DNA of 64,000 nt from Botrytis cinerea B05.10 (lineage: Eukaryota; Ascomycota; Leotiomycetes; Helotiales; Sclerotiniaceae), in the NCBI RefSeq assembly GCF_000143535.2, contig NC_037314.1, forward strand, positions 806,001 to 870,000, read 5' to 3'. This document shows positions 21,943 through 34,022 of this stretch, piece by piece. Numbering within the stretch: position 1 is the stretch's first letter; each line of letters starts with the position of its first letter. Below the pieces are notes generated by a model that saw only the letters and a program-made list of their open reading frames with translations, was not told the origin of the DNA and did not search any database. Made by a program: the position numbers and the translations under genes.

Positions 21943-23550
21943 ATGGGTGTTTTCAACTCCTTCCCTGGGACTGAGGTTACGGTATATGTTGATGACAAAC
22001 CATTGAAAGAATATGAGAGCGCCGAAGATGAGGTGACGTTAAATGAATCACAAGGACTCGGCAAGAAGTTTGAAGTCGCCCAGCATCAGAGTTCTGTAAC
22101 CGTTAAAAAGTTTGTCGAATCTGCAGCCGGCGAATTTTTCACTATCAAATGCTCTGTCCAAAACCCATAGAGATATGCAGACGTTTGTACGTATCTTTCA
22201 TTTTGCACTTATATCGATGGCAAGATCCTGTCTTGGGCCCCCGTTTTCAACAAAGAGACATACGAAAAAGATAGTTTTAGCTTGACTCGAGCAGTCGAGG
22301 GAAATATCTCCAAGGAGGATAAGAAAGAACTACTACAAACATTACAGTTCACAGAGACACACTTGAGTAAGATTCCAATGGCCGCGCAACTTTGGGTAGC
22401 CTGCTAAGATAACACCAGCTCAGTGCGACGATTTGATTGAAGCAGTAACTCGACTTGACGGAAATGGACGTTTCGTGGGTGAAATCGAAGTGAGAGTTCC
22501 TCAAGCAATGTATCTGTCAAAGGCTAATCTTGTCAGCAGAGCTCCATTACTTAGTAAAACCGAGATTCCGGAGAACCTGTTGAAGGATCAAGCAAAATCA
22601 CATAGCAGATTGTGAGGTGTCATAAATCTTTAAGAGTCATGGACCGTCAGCTAATCGTGCGGATAGGTTTGGTCAAGGGGAGGCTAAAAGCAAAGGCAAA
22701 TATCAGAAGATGGATTTTCTCGATGGTGGAAGAGAGTACCCTATTGCAATTTTAAATTTTCAACATGGCTCGAGAGGTTGGAGTTTGTTCCAAGAAAGCA
22801 CGTCTAGTCACCACTAATCGTTTAATGTGTAGGAGATCTTGAAACCTTGGGTGTTATCGAAAGAAGTCCGGAGCCAGGGTTGTCATTTGGTTATGTTCAC
22901 AATTCTAAACCGCTACCTATGCCGATCAGTGAACCTCAAGTTCCAGAAAAGTCGTTCCGGGATACGATGAAAGAAACAAAGGTGGAGGCAGAAGAAAAGC
23001 TGCCAAACAACAATTTTCGTGACTGATATACTTCTAACTCACTGGCAAACACGTTCACCCCTCCATCAATCAAGCAAAATTTTACCCTAACAGCCACTTC
23101 AGTACCTGCCAGCTCTTCGAATGTTATACCTCCAATAAATTCTGCATCCTGGAATGTTCGATATCTATATCCAACACAGACTGGCAATTCATTTGGGCAA
23201 TTCCTGCAATATTTACAAACACACGGAGGTGGGCAGCCCGCACAGGCACCTCCGCTATTCCCAGTAGGAACCATTACCGCAGCCCTTCCCAACTTATCAA
23301 CATCTACCGGTAGTAGCGGTAGCATCACTACAGCTACTTCGAAGACACCACCCACTCAAGCGCGAGAAAGAAGGGAATGAGAGTGGAAGTCGCAAGAGAC
23401 GCCGCAAGGCTGGGGGGGGGGGAGGGAGTTACTATTGACCTTACAGAGGACAATTCTGATGACGACGTTGTAATTGATCTCGATTCGGATTGGGATTTAC
23501 AAAATACCCTTAGAATCAATAGGTACCAAACAACATCTGCGGTCATCTAA
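21943..23550 (+). pseudogene. Broken DUF7918-type gene (copy A)
   Basis: Copy A starts at ATG 21943 (MGVFNSFPGTEVTVYVDDKP), the usual N-terminus of this fungal family. Splice sites match those of the intact copy at 24432: exons 21943-22366, 22419-22611, 22667-22776 and 22833 onward all keep phase. It is interrupted by TAG at 22168-22170, where the family normally has an aromatic residue before the FVDGK-like strand, and by TGA at 23024-23026. The same frame runs on beyond the TGA for about 120 codons. Then two shifts, one near 23350-23370 and one in an 11-G run (23412-23422), separate it from a tail recognisable by VTIDLT and VVIDLD, ending at TAA 23548. The splice pattern shows it was a real gene. 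Strain differences or sequence errors could explain some lesions. Confidence 0.78.
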
Positions 23551-24431
23551 GTTGGTTCTTATGAACCGGGCCTTTCGCCACCAATCTAATCATTATAATG
23601 TTATGGGCGCTTGGTAGAATTTGGGGGTAATCCAAGGAACGCATCATTGAATAATATCGTTACGTTCCTGGGATGTTTATTTGAAAAAAAAAAAAGATAA
23701 AACCTGTTAGGCGTCTCATAGCAAGCCAATACTCCTGGCAACTTAAGTATTCATAGTATATCGAAGCAATACAAAAATACAAATCGTATACTTTCCATGC
23801 CAAATCTGCGCCCAAGACTTGAGAATACGTGCAATGGTCTCTCCCACTTCTCCCACTTGCATTTCATCTGAATTTTCAACTAAGGAGAGACGACAATTCA
23901 CTCATGTCCATTAGAAGCTCTCCCAACAACTTCAGTCTAGTTCAAACGCCACGTTGACTACCCCGCTCTTGACCGAAGTGTGAGGATAAAAATACGATGT
24001 CAAGTTTCCTTCTCCGGCCTAATCTTCTCTTCCTAAACCTCTTAGAACTTAACAAGATTGTCCGGCCTTTCTAGCCCCCACAAATCGTTGCGAGCGCGTC
24101 TCATCCGCTTTTGAATTGTTGACGCTTCATTTCCATTACTAAAAAGTTATTCTTCCTTCCAGCTTTGAACTTCCAATTGCCTGATATCTCTACCCAGAAC
24201 TCGATCTAAGGCCGTTGGCTGCAAGAATTGTTCACAGAAGTTGGGTGTAGTCTGCATTGCTAAAGCTTTTCGATTTCCATTTGGCCTCCGAGTAGGAAGG
24301 CACATTAACGCATAAGTTTATTCTCTAGGCAATTTTTTTTTTATATCTTTGCAACCTTCATTTCCCAAGCCATTTGCTTGATATCTTCATCGGCTTTACA
24401 TCTTCTCTACTTCATCCTTACCTCCTTCGTC
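23551..24431. other. Intergenic region upstream of the intact DUF7918-type gene
   Basis: No gene seen. It holds an A-run (about 23683-23695), a T-run (about 24330) and a pyrimidine-rich leader that precedes the start codon at 24432. Confidence 0.6.
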
Positions 24432-26074
24432 ATGCCTAGGCGCAATGACTTCCTCGACCTCAGCCTTCCAAAGGGAGTTCACGCTGCACCTGTCCCAGGA
24501 ATCACAGCACAAATAATCTCTCGTAACAACAAAGCTTTCCCAAGCTATCCTTCTCCTGACAAAGAGGCTATTGTTGAGGGTGATGAGTTGGCTGAATACT
24601 TCAGCACTCGCACCGTCACAACATATATTGCGGTTACCAATGACACACCATTCTCAATCCATCTTCGGGTTGATAGACCTTATCCCCAGGAAATGGACTG
24701 CTCGAAATTGCAGTTCGAGATCTTTGTTGATGGGAAGTTTGTGTGGGATGCTTGGTGCCATAAACCTCGGTATCAAGAGAATGGAAGTGTGTGGGAGGAA
24801 ATTATTCGTGGACTGAAACTGGGGAAGGGGAAAGGTTGTGAGATTAAAGACTTCAAATTCATGGGACTAAAGACCAGTAAGTTGACCGTATACCCAAATT
24901 AATTATCTAGTCCGCAGCTCTGCACATGAGGTTCGGTACTAGACTCGAGGGCAACGATACATCTACAATGAATGAATAGAAGAAGCTCGTGAAGAACTAA
25001 TGAAACTCTACAGATGAGGAAAGCATGCCCTATACGGCCCTTCAGCGTATTAGGAAATCCATGGCCAAGATTGGCAAGATTGAGATCAAGGTATACAGAA
25101 CGACGTATGGGAAAAAAGGTGGCGATGTCAAGAATAGCTTGAAGGGATTCTTGACCAAGAACAACAGGGAGGTTCCTGAGACAGCATTGAAGGGCGAGGC
25201 AAAGAGTCATGGTACTACGTAAGTGTGAATTTCTCTTTGTCGCTGGAAATGTTCACAAACTAATGTCCAAATAGGTTGGATGAAGGGCGAAAAACAATCA
25301 GAGGAGATGTGTGGCGAGATACCAACAAACATGGTGAACTTCCAATCATCATTTTTCGCTTTCTATACCGCTCAGAAGGTCTGTGTTGTCTAATATAAGA
25401 AGGAAGAATATATCGCTAATCTGAATACACTTGATACAGAAGCGCTGAAATCCCTGCACATCATTGAACACTCTCCTGCTCCATCTCGTTCCAGCTCACC
25501 CGAGAACGAATACCATGATAGTACCGAATTATCAGCTGAGCAAACAAAGCGAGTCGAGGACTTGCTCAGGTCTTTTAGAAAGCCAGCAGGCAGAGGCGGT
25601 GGACCAAGCAATCAGATGAAAAGAAAGAAAGAAAATGAATCAGGTAGTCGGAAGAGAATCAAGAGAGAAGAGGAGCCTGAAAGTAGCGAAATGGCTGCAA
25701 AGCGACGCAGAGCTGAGAAAGGCAAGGGAAAAGCAGTTACGATCGATTTGACAGCAGACAATAGCGGCGATGACCAGAAGTCTGGAAGTAGCGAAATGGT
25801 TGCAAAGCGACGTAGAGCTGAGAAAGGCAAGGGAAAAGCAGTTATAATTGACCTGACAGCAGATAGTGGCGGCGAGGACGAGGAGAAATTTAAAGTCCCA
25901 AATGTTGTTATTGACGACCAGGAACCGGAGGTTGTCAATTTGATCAAGGACGAGGATGATGTTGATGACAAAGACGATGATTTGTTTGTCCAAGATAATG
26001 ATCCACCAAGCAAGCGGCCGTTGTGGAGAGGCCTGGGCTTGTTTCAAATTAAACACTCCCAAGAGTTTGATTGA
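24432..26074 (+). CDS. DUF7918-type protein with SUMO-interaction-like motifs (copy B)
   Basis: Four exons (24432-24876, 25014-25218, 25275-25378, 25440-26074) close in frame to give 462 residues. The N-terminal 250 residues are the DUF7918-like region: PGITAQIIS, FEIFVDGKFVWDAW, IEIKVYRTTYGKK, GEAKSHGTT and IIIFRFLYRSE. The function of the family is unknown. The C-terminal 210 residues are charged and probably disordered, with basic NLS-like runs (KRKKENESGSRKRIKRE). A 105-nt tandem duplication (25682-25786 and 25787-25891) repeats AAKRRRAEKGKGKAVTIDLT as two units. Each ends in V-x-I-D-L-T followed by acidic residues, the classic SUMO-interaction motif form; further VVID and VVNLI strings follow. 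A nuclear, SUMO-linked role is inference. Intron positions equal those of copies A and C, so the three are paralogues. Confidence 0.82.
25682..25891 (+). repeat. 105-nt coding tandem duplication (2 units)
   Basis: Two adjacent 105-nt units inside copy B begin AGTAGCGAAATGG and encode 35 residues each: a basic segment followed by an IDLT motif and an acidic tail. The units are nearly identical at the DNA level over the first 60 nt, so the duplication looks recent. The unit length is a multiple of three and keeps the frame. Confidence 0.9.
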
Positions 26075-26931
26075 AAGGAACAATGGACCTATGATAGATG
26101 CGAGGAGAGATAGATATTGACATATGGGTTAGGATGACGGAAGCGCGTATTTTTAAGCCGGCAACTTATTTTGACTTACACTACAGCCTTATGGGAGGAA
26201 GAAAGCGATATCATCTGGGAAGGAGAAATGCGTAAGAAAGTTGGTGAGTGGCAGCTAGTCTAGAATGGGTGTTGGCCATTGCAGGTATGCAATGAACTCA
26301 TTAGACTTTTAGATCTGGTAGCTACTCAGCGATAGAGGGGTAAGAAGAATCCTATGGCGGCTTTGGCAAGCTGAATATGCACAAAAGTTTTCAAATATCA
26401 AGTAGATTAAATAGAACATATTAGCATTATCTTCTAGACTGATCGAGCTGCATTCTTTAACAAAACCATGAGCTGAAGATTTTTGTTACATGAGGAGGGA
26501 GGAGATAGTGAAAATCACGTGAGATGCATGTGGCTTGCATTATTCCCAGTTTAGCGCGGATTTTCCTTGGAAGCGAGAGCGCTCGGCTCTTCTCACCACA
26601 AATATATCTGATGACGTTGAAGCTTTGAGCTACAGGATACATCAGCCACTACTGTAACAAATCGCTTGTTGACATTTTATCAACACTTCCTTCCTCAACA
26701 ACACACACAACCTTCTTCTCCTTCACCACATCGAAAGGTTATCTACAATACTGTGAGTTCTCTTCTTCGATTCTATCTCGTAACTGTGGCAATGAAATAG
26801 ATGCTTCGAGCTCAATACTTTACTACGAATGCACTACGTGGAATCCCTTTGAACATTTACTGATATCTACATTGGAATAGGCCACGAATCAGCAATCAGA
26901 CACTTAATTTGGAGGAATTAATACCGCAAAG
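26075..26931. other. Intergenic region and BAP31 leader
   Basis: No gene seen. The last 240 bp are the leader of the BAP31-type gene. A GTGAGT donor at about 26754 and the AG at about 26879-26880 (GGAATAG) could bound a 5' UTR intron. Confidence 0.55.
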
Positions 26932-27789
26932 ATGACACTCTATTACAGTCTTGTACGCTACCACCTTCTACCATTCGACGATGAACTTCACGAACCCCTC
27001 AGCCCGATATGCTGATCCGCGGCTCCCGCAAAGTCAACAAAGCACATGCTAACAATAATTTGTACAGGTCTTTGTGCTCCTTGTAGCAGAGATGGCACTT
27101 TTCATGCTTCTCATCGTTCCTCTGCCTTTCACCATCCGCAGAAAGATGTTTACTTTCATGTTCGTGGTTCCCCATTATTTTTCTTCCGCCTGCAGCTACT
27201 AATACCCCACTAGAAGCGAAAGTCGACTGGTAGCAAAACTACAGTACGGGATGAAGATTACGTTTATCTTCATCCTGATTCTGTTCCTCGACAGTGTGAA
27301 CAGAGTATATCGGGTTCAAGTCGAATTGGCAGAGGCCAATAAAAGCCAAGCTGGGTATGTTTTCCCTCTCCACTTTATCTGGCAGCTCCAAAACTAACGA
27401 CTAATAGTAACCCTGTCCTTGGCCATGAACGCATGGAGGTACAAGCCCGTAAATTCTATTCTCAACGTAACATGTACCTCTGCGGTTTCACACTTTTCCT
27501 CTCCTTGATCCTCAACCGAACCTACACCATGATCCTCGAAGTTCTCCGCTTGGAAGAAAAGGTTAACCGTTACGAGGGTACCGGCAAGACCGGTGGAAAG
27601 GACTCTGAAAAATTGGACCGTGCCGGAAATGCTGGAGAGATTGGCAAGCTTAAGAACTTGTTGGCCCAAAAGGAGAGAGATATTGAGACCCTCAAGGAAC
27701 AATCGGCCCGAAACAAGCAGTTCTCTGATGACATTCTTGATAAGGCTCAAGCCGGTGAACCATCTGCCGGTAGCAGAAAGGAGAAATAA
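26932..27789 (+). CDS. BAP31/Yet3-type ER membrane protein
   Basis: Four exons (26932-26952, 27068-27159, 27214-27354, 27408-27789) give 211 residues, close to yeast Yet3 (about 200). The N-terminus reads MTLYYSLVFVLLVAEMALF. Three hydrophobic segments (about 6-26, about 45-63 and about 105-120) are followed by a cytosolic coiled coil rich in Lys, Glu and Leu (about 125-195). The C-terminus RKEK is a dibasic KKxx-like ER retrieval signal. BAP31 family proteins sit in the ER, associate with the translocon and act in export or quality control of membrane proteins. The first exon encodes only seven residues and is joined through a GTACGC donor, which makes the start easy to miss. Confidence 0.92.
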
Positions 27790-28507
27790 ATTGACTCTTT
27801 AATGTACCGGGCGCTTTGACGGACTACAGCAAGGAATCAATACTAAGTAATGAACGAACTGAAAGGATGAATATGGTGGTGCCGGAGTGGACAATCTGGG
27901 GACGGAGCAGGACAGGGTGTGAGGATGAAGCGTGTCTTTTTGATGGTTTATGGTGGGAAAAGTTGGCTTTCATGAGTTTTGGTGGCGTATCCATGAGAAA
28001 GGAAAATACAAATTTGATATGAATCAGCTTTTGGTTGCTGATCATGATATGTGTGAGGATCTAATCTTGGGCCTGATCAGAGAAACAGACTCGAATGATG
28101 AACACTCACGTTCTAGAATTCCTATTCTAATTGCCGTTCAAATTTTCCTTCAACTTGTAACTTGCTCACTGGAATCCTTAATACATCTCGCTTCGTCAAG
28201 TAACACACCCATGAGATTGGCGTCATGTATGTAGATGAAGATTCGTCCATGCAGTCACGAGTCAACAACATAACAGTATATCGGAATCTCATATGAAATT
28301 ACATTCTTGTCAATGCTGTTAAGTGACTGGCTTCTATTCAACCACCTACCAGTTATCATGTATTTTGCCTATATTTCCTATACTACATTGCCCGCCAATA
28401 TATGATTTTAAGTCTCCCCCTAACGATGTGATTTAACGCCTGATAGTATTCAAATTGTAAAATATTTTGGAGTCTATTACACCCCACATGATCTTCATTT
28501 AACTTGA
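27790..28507. other. 3' flanks of convergent genes
   Basis: This region lies between the ends of the BAP31-type gene (plus) and Dus3 (minus). It must contain both 3' UTRs. No gene seen. Confidence 0.6.
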
Positions 28508-30914
28508 CTATCCTTCTGCTTCGATTTCATAGCTGTTTGATTTATGCTTGGGTTGGAATTTGAAGCCTTCGTGTGCGGGACCGAGGAACATTTCACTAGT
28601 CATTTGGTTAGTATCATTAGTGTAAGGAGAGTACGATATAATGAGAGAAATAAAACATACCTAATCTTCATCCAATCCATATAATTATCACTAGCCAATA
28701 AGGTTTCCAAATCATTTCGGCCTCTGTAAGCTGGTGGACGATCTTGCAAACTAGGTGGTAAATGTTCCAAAATACCCGCGGGAACATATCGATGAGCAAA
28801 ACTCAACCATTCCAACAAGAATCGTCTAGTTTGACCAACACCAATCTCATCCGATCCCCAGGCCTCAAGTCCGTAACGTGTGAATTTTTCTACGTATTCT
28901 AGACGTTCTGAGGCGGATTTATCGAGGACTTGTCCCTTTTCGATTTCTTCAAAGAGCCATGGTTTAATCAGTGCACCACGTGCTACCATGACGGAGTCAA
29001 CACCTGCATTTTGGATATGATCGAGATAATCAATGTGAGAATAACAATCACCATTACCGATGAAGTGTATTTTTCCGTCGGGGGCATTTGGTAATGTACG
29101 GGCATCTGGCTCCATGACTGTGTCCGTCAAATCATCTTTCTTTTGGTTGTATGACTTGACGAGAGCTGCACATTCTGCGATGTAGCTCCAATCGGCACTC
29201 TTGGTGTATCTTTGTTGTCTACTACGACCGTGGAGAGTGATAGCAGCGCAACCAGGAGCACCAAGTCTCTCACGTGATTCAACACCTCCGAATGCTAAAC
29301 GTTCAATGGTCTTAAAAGCAGTAGGTTTTCCGGTCATGGTACCCATTCGAATCTTGGCTGTAATAGGAACTTCTCCTGAAACCGCATTCATACCTCGTAT
29401 CATTTTCTCTAATTTCGATGGTGCATCGAGTAATGCTGAACCAGCTCCTTGTCGATAAACAAGTTCAATAGGGCATCCACAGTTCAAATCAATTACTCGC
29501 AAATGCGGCACGAATCGACTTAGAACTTCAGCAGCTTTAATTGCCATGAACGGTTTGCTAGCCGAAATCTGGGTACCGAACTTCAAGTCTTTGGAATTAT
29601 CATATTTTCGAACAATAGAAGTCCTGTCTGAGTTAACTCGTGGTGGTGTGACTTCGCTCTTGTGTGCCTTCATTAATGCCCACTCTGATTTTTGACCTTG
29701 AAGCAAAGGTATCGACATTGCCATTTCCGAGTAAGTAAGTTGTGCACCAAGTTCCACACAGAGCCGACGAAATGGAAGATTGCCTTGAGTAGTGAGCGGC
29801 GCAAGGACAGGTGTTTCAGGGCCAAAGTAAATTCGTCGCTTCTCGGATGGGAGGAATGGAGGCTCCACATATCGCGCTCGATTCTCTTGCTTTTCTTCCT
29901 CAGTCTGATCATTTTTTTGGTCCTTTCTCAGGTTACTCTGTCTGTTAACTTCCTCCGAGTTCTGATCCAACCATGTTGTATAGAGATCGGATTTCTCCAT
30001 GGGTGTCTTCTTTTTAGCCAGGTCAATCTTATCTTTAGTGCTGATCACGTTCACGACACTCCCCAACGCTTCTTCATACCCGAGTGCCGTATCACCCATG
30101 CGATCTGAATCATCTATGAGGACCAACTCCATTCTGCCATCCTCTCTTTGAATCTCTTTCGAATGACTTCCCACAAAGCGACACTTCCAGCCAGCCAGAC
30201 ATGTTCCATTGTCTTCCCAAACTGGACATTTTGAATTGAACGTAGTCAAATCCGCCCTCCTCCCTTCGGCCAAGTATTTCCTAAGATTGTGTTCGCATTT
30301 ACAGCTATCTCCAAAACTGCATTCCTTGGGTGAGAATTCTGACGAATTTGATATGCTATTGCATAGTTTTATCTTGTCACCCCAGGAACCGAATTGACGA
30401 TCCTTATTTTGACCCTTTGCCTTCTTCTTCTTCTTGCCTCCGTTATCCCTCTCATCCCCGCGAGGTTTTCCTTCTGCATCATCGTCGTTTTCCGCAGGAT
30501 TGCGATCATCAGTGGCCGATCGACTTCCGGCTGGCTGAATCAAATACCTAGAAACAATTTAGTGGGGGCCAGACTAAAAGTCCAATTGGGTTATCGGCTC
30601 TGAAATATGGACGCATATGTATGATTATTGACTTACTCGGCCTTGACCGGAGCGATTCCTCTGATTCTGTCACGAGAATCTGCGGCAGTAGGCTTGTGAT
30701 TTTTCTCTTCAATTCTGACTCTTTTTGCAGATGGTTCTCCATTGTCCACAGAATCTCCGTTTGTGCCATTTCTCTCCACCTTCTCTGCCTTTGTGACTGC
30801 TGAATCCTCTGGAAGAATTGGTTGTGGTGGGTGTGCTTCTTCCAATTGTTCGCCTTCTAATGGTCGTTTCAAGGACTGAGAGGGGTCCACTGGGTTGGAG
30901 ATTTCGTCGGCCAT
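28508..30914 (-). CDS. DUS3: tRNA-dihydrouridine(47) synthase
   Basis: Three exons (30637-30914, 28661-30547, 28508-28595) give 750 residues. The N-terminus [11 protein letters not shown] leads into a charged region, a KKKKKAK basic run and two CCCH zinc-finger-like clusters ([11 protein letters not shown]; then CPVW, C and CRFVGSH), as in Dus3/DUS3L. The FMN-dependent TIM-barrel synthase domain follows: [15 protein letters not shown] at its start, [20 protein letters not shown] with the catalytic Cys of the NxGCP motif, [26 protein letters not shown] and IGNGDCYS. Dus3 reduces U47 in the variable loop of tRNAs. The small last exon restores the family C-terminus ([14 protein letters not shown]), which a single-exon reading would miss. 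Confidence 0.95.
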
Positions 30915-31740
30915 GGTACTTTTCAATTGTATTATCTAGAGACTGTTAGAACTGCCGGTGGTTCCTTTCGATCAATCTCTCGAAACAGAATTGCTGTAGG
31001 CTGGAATTGGAACGTTGATGTTGAAGATGTTCCCGATTCGCCTCGTCAAAGAATGGCAATCGAGTAAAAAAATTGAGGGGAGCTTTATCTTAGCGCCTTT
31101 TCGAGATAGGTATGTGAAGAGGATTCCAGCCACAGATGTGTGGCTCAATGTCTAGACCGTATCAATAAGTGGCTGATGCATTCATGGCCAACTAGTCGAG
31201 ATTGGGCTTATTATTCTGAAACATAAGATTGTTTCTGGATCCAGTCGTTGTCCCCGTTGCCATTCCTCCCCACAGTTCAGTCAGTCCTTCATATCGATAT
31301 CAATTCAGGTCTTTGGTTGACTTGCGCAAATGTTATAATATTCCATTGATACCATTGTCTTCTGCCGGGTAGAAGAGACAATCTCTATCTTCCAACACAG
31401 ATCAGATAGATGGCTCTTCAATCGTGGCTATAACCAACTGCCTTCTGCCCACGTCTGCATTCGGTCAATCATTTGGTTCCATTGTGATATGCGTAGGCAT
31501 ATAACATATCCCCACTGCCAGTGAAGGACAGCTAGTGAATCAGGGGAGAAAAACTCCATCTTTCCTGCGACATTCGAGACGTTTACTGCATATTAAACTT
31601 ACTGTACTTATAAATCCAACCGCAAAAAATCATCAGCCACGACTGCATCCCTTCAAATCTTAATTTTACTTCCACACGTCTCATTTGCAAAACAATGAAA
31701 ACCTCATTTTGTTGTTCAAGTAAAATAGGGCGCATTTACA
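30915..31740. promoter_or_regulatory. Divergent promoter region Dus3 / kelch gene
   Basis: The starts of Dus3 (30914, minus) and the kelch protein (31741, plus) face away from each other across 826 bp. No open frame with a domain lies here, so it holds both promoters and leaders. Confidence 0.6.
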
Positions 31741-33300
31741 ATGGCTGATTCTCCCAAGGACAAGACTCGTCCCTCTTTGAAAACGAAACTCGTACGCTCA
31801 CAGAAAATCATACAATTATCTCCAACAGAGACAAGACCTCAGGATATTCCTGAGGATTGCGAACCACCACCGCCATCTCGAGAGAATGCGCCGCCTCCTC
31901 CTCCTCGCAGCCATACCCCGGGACATCTATCGACCAAGAGTCAAGATAGGCGGAAGCAGAAATCCGATCTAGCTTTGCGCCAGAGATCACAGTCATTATC
32001 GCAAAAAGAATCCTCAGCTTCATCTATCAAAACAACGGCCGAGAAACCACCCTCGCTACAGCATGTTAGCAGTACATCCACCCCCCCGGAGAAACTCCTG
32101 TCACCATCCGAAAACAGTAATCCAGTACCGCAGCTTCCCAAAGATGATACCCATAAACCCATTAATCTTCGTTCCACGTCTGCCATAACACCGAAAGTAC
32201 CTTCCTCCGCAAATTCGTCTTCTCCTGTACCGCCCGTACAGCGTCCGCCTCGTGGTCTTTCTATTCCATACCCATCATTGCCAGATCCTAAACTGGCACC
32301 CAATGTTCTTCCTGCACCAGCATCAGGAATGTACTGGTCTCGCGCCCCTGTTTCGGGTTCGTCCCATACGTCTTTGCGGGCACATACATCCACACTTATT
32401 GGTTCTAATATCTACGTTTTTGGCGGATGTGATGCACGTTCATGTTTCAATGAATTATATGTCTTAGATGCCGATGCTTTTTACTGGTCTACGCCCTTTG
32501 TTTGCGGAGATATACCGGCTCCTTTACGAGCAATGACGTGCACAGCTGTGGGAAAGAAATTGATAGTGTTTGGTGGTGGGGATGGACCTGCATACTACAA
32601 CGACATATATGTACTCGACACATTAAATTTTCGATGGTCGAAACCGCGAATATCTGGGGAGAAGATACCAAGCAAGCGAAGAGCTCACACGGCATGTTTG
32701 TATAAAAATGGAATATATGTTTTTGGTGGCGGAGATGGGGTGCGGGCGTTGAACGACGTGTGGAGGTTAGACGTTGCGGATACGAACAAAATGTCTTGGA
32801 AGCTCGTTTCTGCCCCGACGCCATCATCTGTCGACGATAGAACTAAGCCGAAAGCTCGCGGGTATCATACAGCAAATATTGTTGGGTCTAAGCTTATTAT
32901 ATTTGGTGGATCAGACGGTGGGGAATGCTTCCGAGATGTATGGGTATTCGATATTGAGACGTCGACTTTTTCACCGGTCAATATTTCACTTTCATATCCG
33001 CGATTGAGCCATACTGCTACTATTGTAGGAAGCTATCTGTTTGTAATAGGTGGACACGATGGCGTTGAATATTCGAATGAAGTGCTACTCTTAAATCTCG
33101 TCACTATGGCCTGGGATAAACGGAAAGTCTACGGAGAGCCCATTAAGGCTCGCGGTTATCATGGAACGGTGCTTCACGATAGTAGACTCATGGTAATAGG
33201 AGGCTTTGATGGGGGAGATGTGTTCGGAGATGTATGGTTGTTGGAGCTGGCGGTGCATGCATATTACAGTCAAATTAGTCATTTTAGCATCGATGTTTAG
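31741..33300 (+). CDS. Kelch-repeat protein
   Basis: A single exon of 519 codons, ATG in context TACAATGG. The first 195 residues are Pro/Ser/Lys-rich and probably disordered, with a poly-proline stretch that could bind SH3 or profilin-type partners. From about residue 199 six kelch blades follow. Each has a RAHT/RGYHT-like strand, an IYVFGG or LIIFGG di-glycine motif, and a conserved Tyr/Trp pair: YVFGGCD, IVFGGGD, YVFGGGD, IIFGGSD, VIGGHD, VIGGFD. Such beta-propellers are protein-interaction platforms; fungal examples act in cell polarity. No enzymatic motif is seen. The protein ends soon after the sixth blade. Confidence 0.88.
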   Translation: MADSPKDKTRPSLKTKLVRSQKIIQLSPTETRPQDIPEDCEPPPPSRENAPPPPPRSHTPGHLSTKSQDRRKQKSDLALRQRSQSLSQKESSASSIKTTAEKPPSLQHVSSTSTPPEKLLSPSENSNPVPQLPKDDTHKPINLRSTSAITPKVPSSANSSSPVPPVQRPPRGLSIPYPSLPDPKLAPNVLPAPASGMYWSRAPVSGSSHTSLRAHTSTLIGSNIYVFGGCDARSCFNELYVLDADAFYWSTPFVCGDIPAPLRAMTCTAVGKKLIVFGGGDGPAYYNDIYVLDTLNFRWSKPRISGEKIPSKRRAHTACLYKNGIYVFGGGDGVRALNDVWRLDVADTNKMSWKLVSAPTPSSVDDRTKPKARGYHTANIVGSKLIIFGGSDGGECFRDVWVFDIETSTFSPVNISLSYPRLSHTATIVGSYLFVIGGHDGVEYSNEVLLLNLVTMAWDKRKVYGEPIKARGYHGTVLHDSRLMVIGGFDGGDVFGDVWLLELAVHAYYSQISHFSIDV

Positions 33301-34022
33301 CGATAGAGTTGGAAAGGGGGAGCGGAAAGGAAAAGGTGTTTGCGGTTTTGTCTTTGTCTTGCGAGCGTACGAACGATGTCATGAAATCTGTATGATTAAT
33401 ATAATACCATGGTTATCGATTATTACCTTCTCTCTTTTGCAAAACCAAGTGGTATTCACCTATGCCTTAACCGAAATTTAAAGTGGACAAATTTCTCGGA
33501 TCCTTAACCTCAAACTAATGTCGGCACAAGATGTATGGAGTTACACATGAATCAATCCGTTTGAAGCCTTGTAGATAGTTTTGAATGGTGATGTTTTAAT
33601 GGAGGAGAAAGCATGCAGGTCGCCATATTCCGGTCAAATCAAAAGCTCCAAACATCCTTCCGAAGCCTTGTAGTCAATGTTAATGGTAATATGATTAAGT
33701 AGACACGATGTAAGTTGCCGAAATCCTGCCAAATCAAAGGCTTCGAACTTATATGTGATCTAAATGCATTACCTTTATCACACTGTTGCATATATAATTG
33801 TCCACGTCTGTTTCGTAAACCCTTGTGGAGTGCTTTGTGGATTAGAAGGCACGCAGCTTGAAATTTTTCCTAAAGCTTAAAGAAAGAAGTCTGGCAAGGC
33901 CTCATTAAAACTTCAACATAAACAGGGGTTTGCATTTGCTTCCTGCTTTTCTCCATAGCCTACTCGAACACCACACCCAGCCTTTCTTTGTGGTCTTACC
34001 GAAGGAATCTGAGTTGTTGAGA
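33301..34022. other. Intergenic region
   Basis: This region lies between the kelch gene and DUF7918-type copy C. A diverged pair of segments around 33560-33620 and 33650-33710 (sharing AAGCCTTGTAG and nearby words) hints at an old local duplication. The open frame of copy C extends upstream to 33930 without an ATG. Confidence 0.5.

Noticed and set aside
28600..28660. Unspliced C-terminus of Dus3 (frame to 28600)
   Set aside because: The hydrophobic extension is intron translation; splicing at 28660/28596 restores the family ending.
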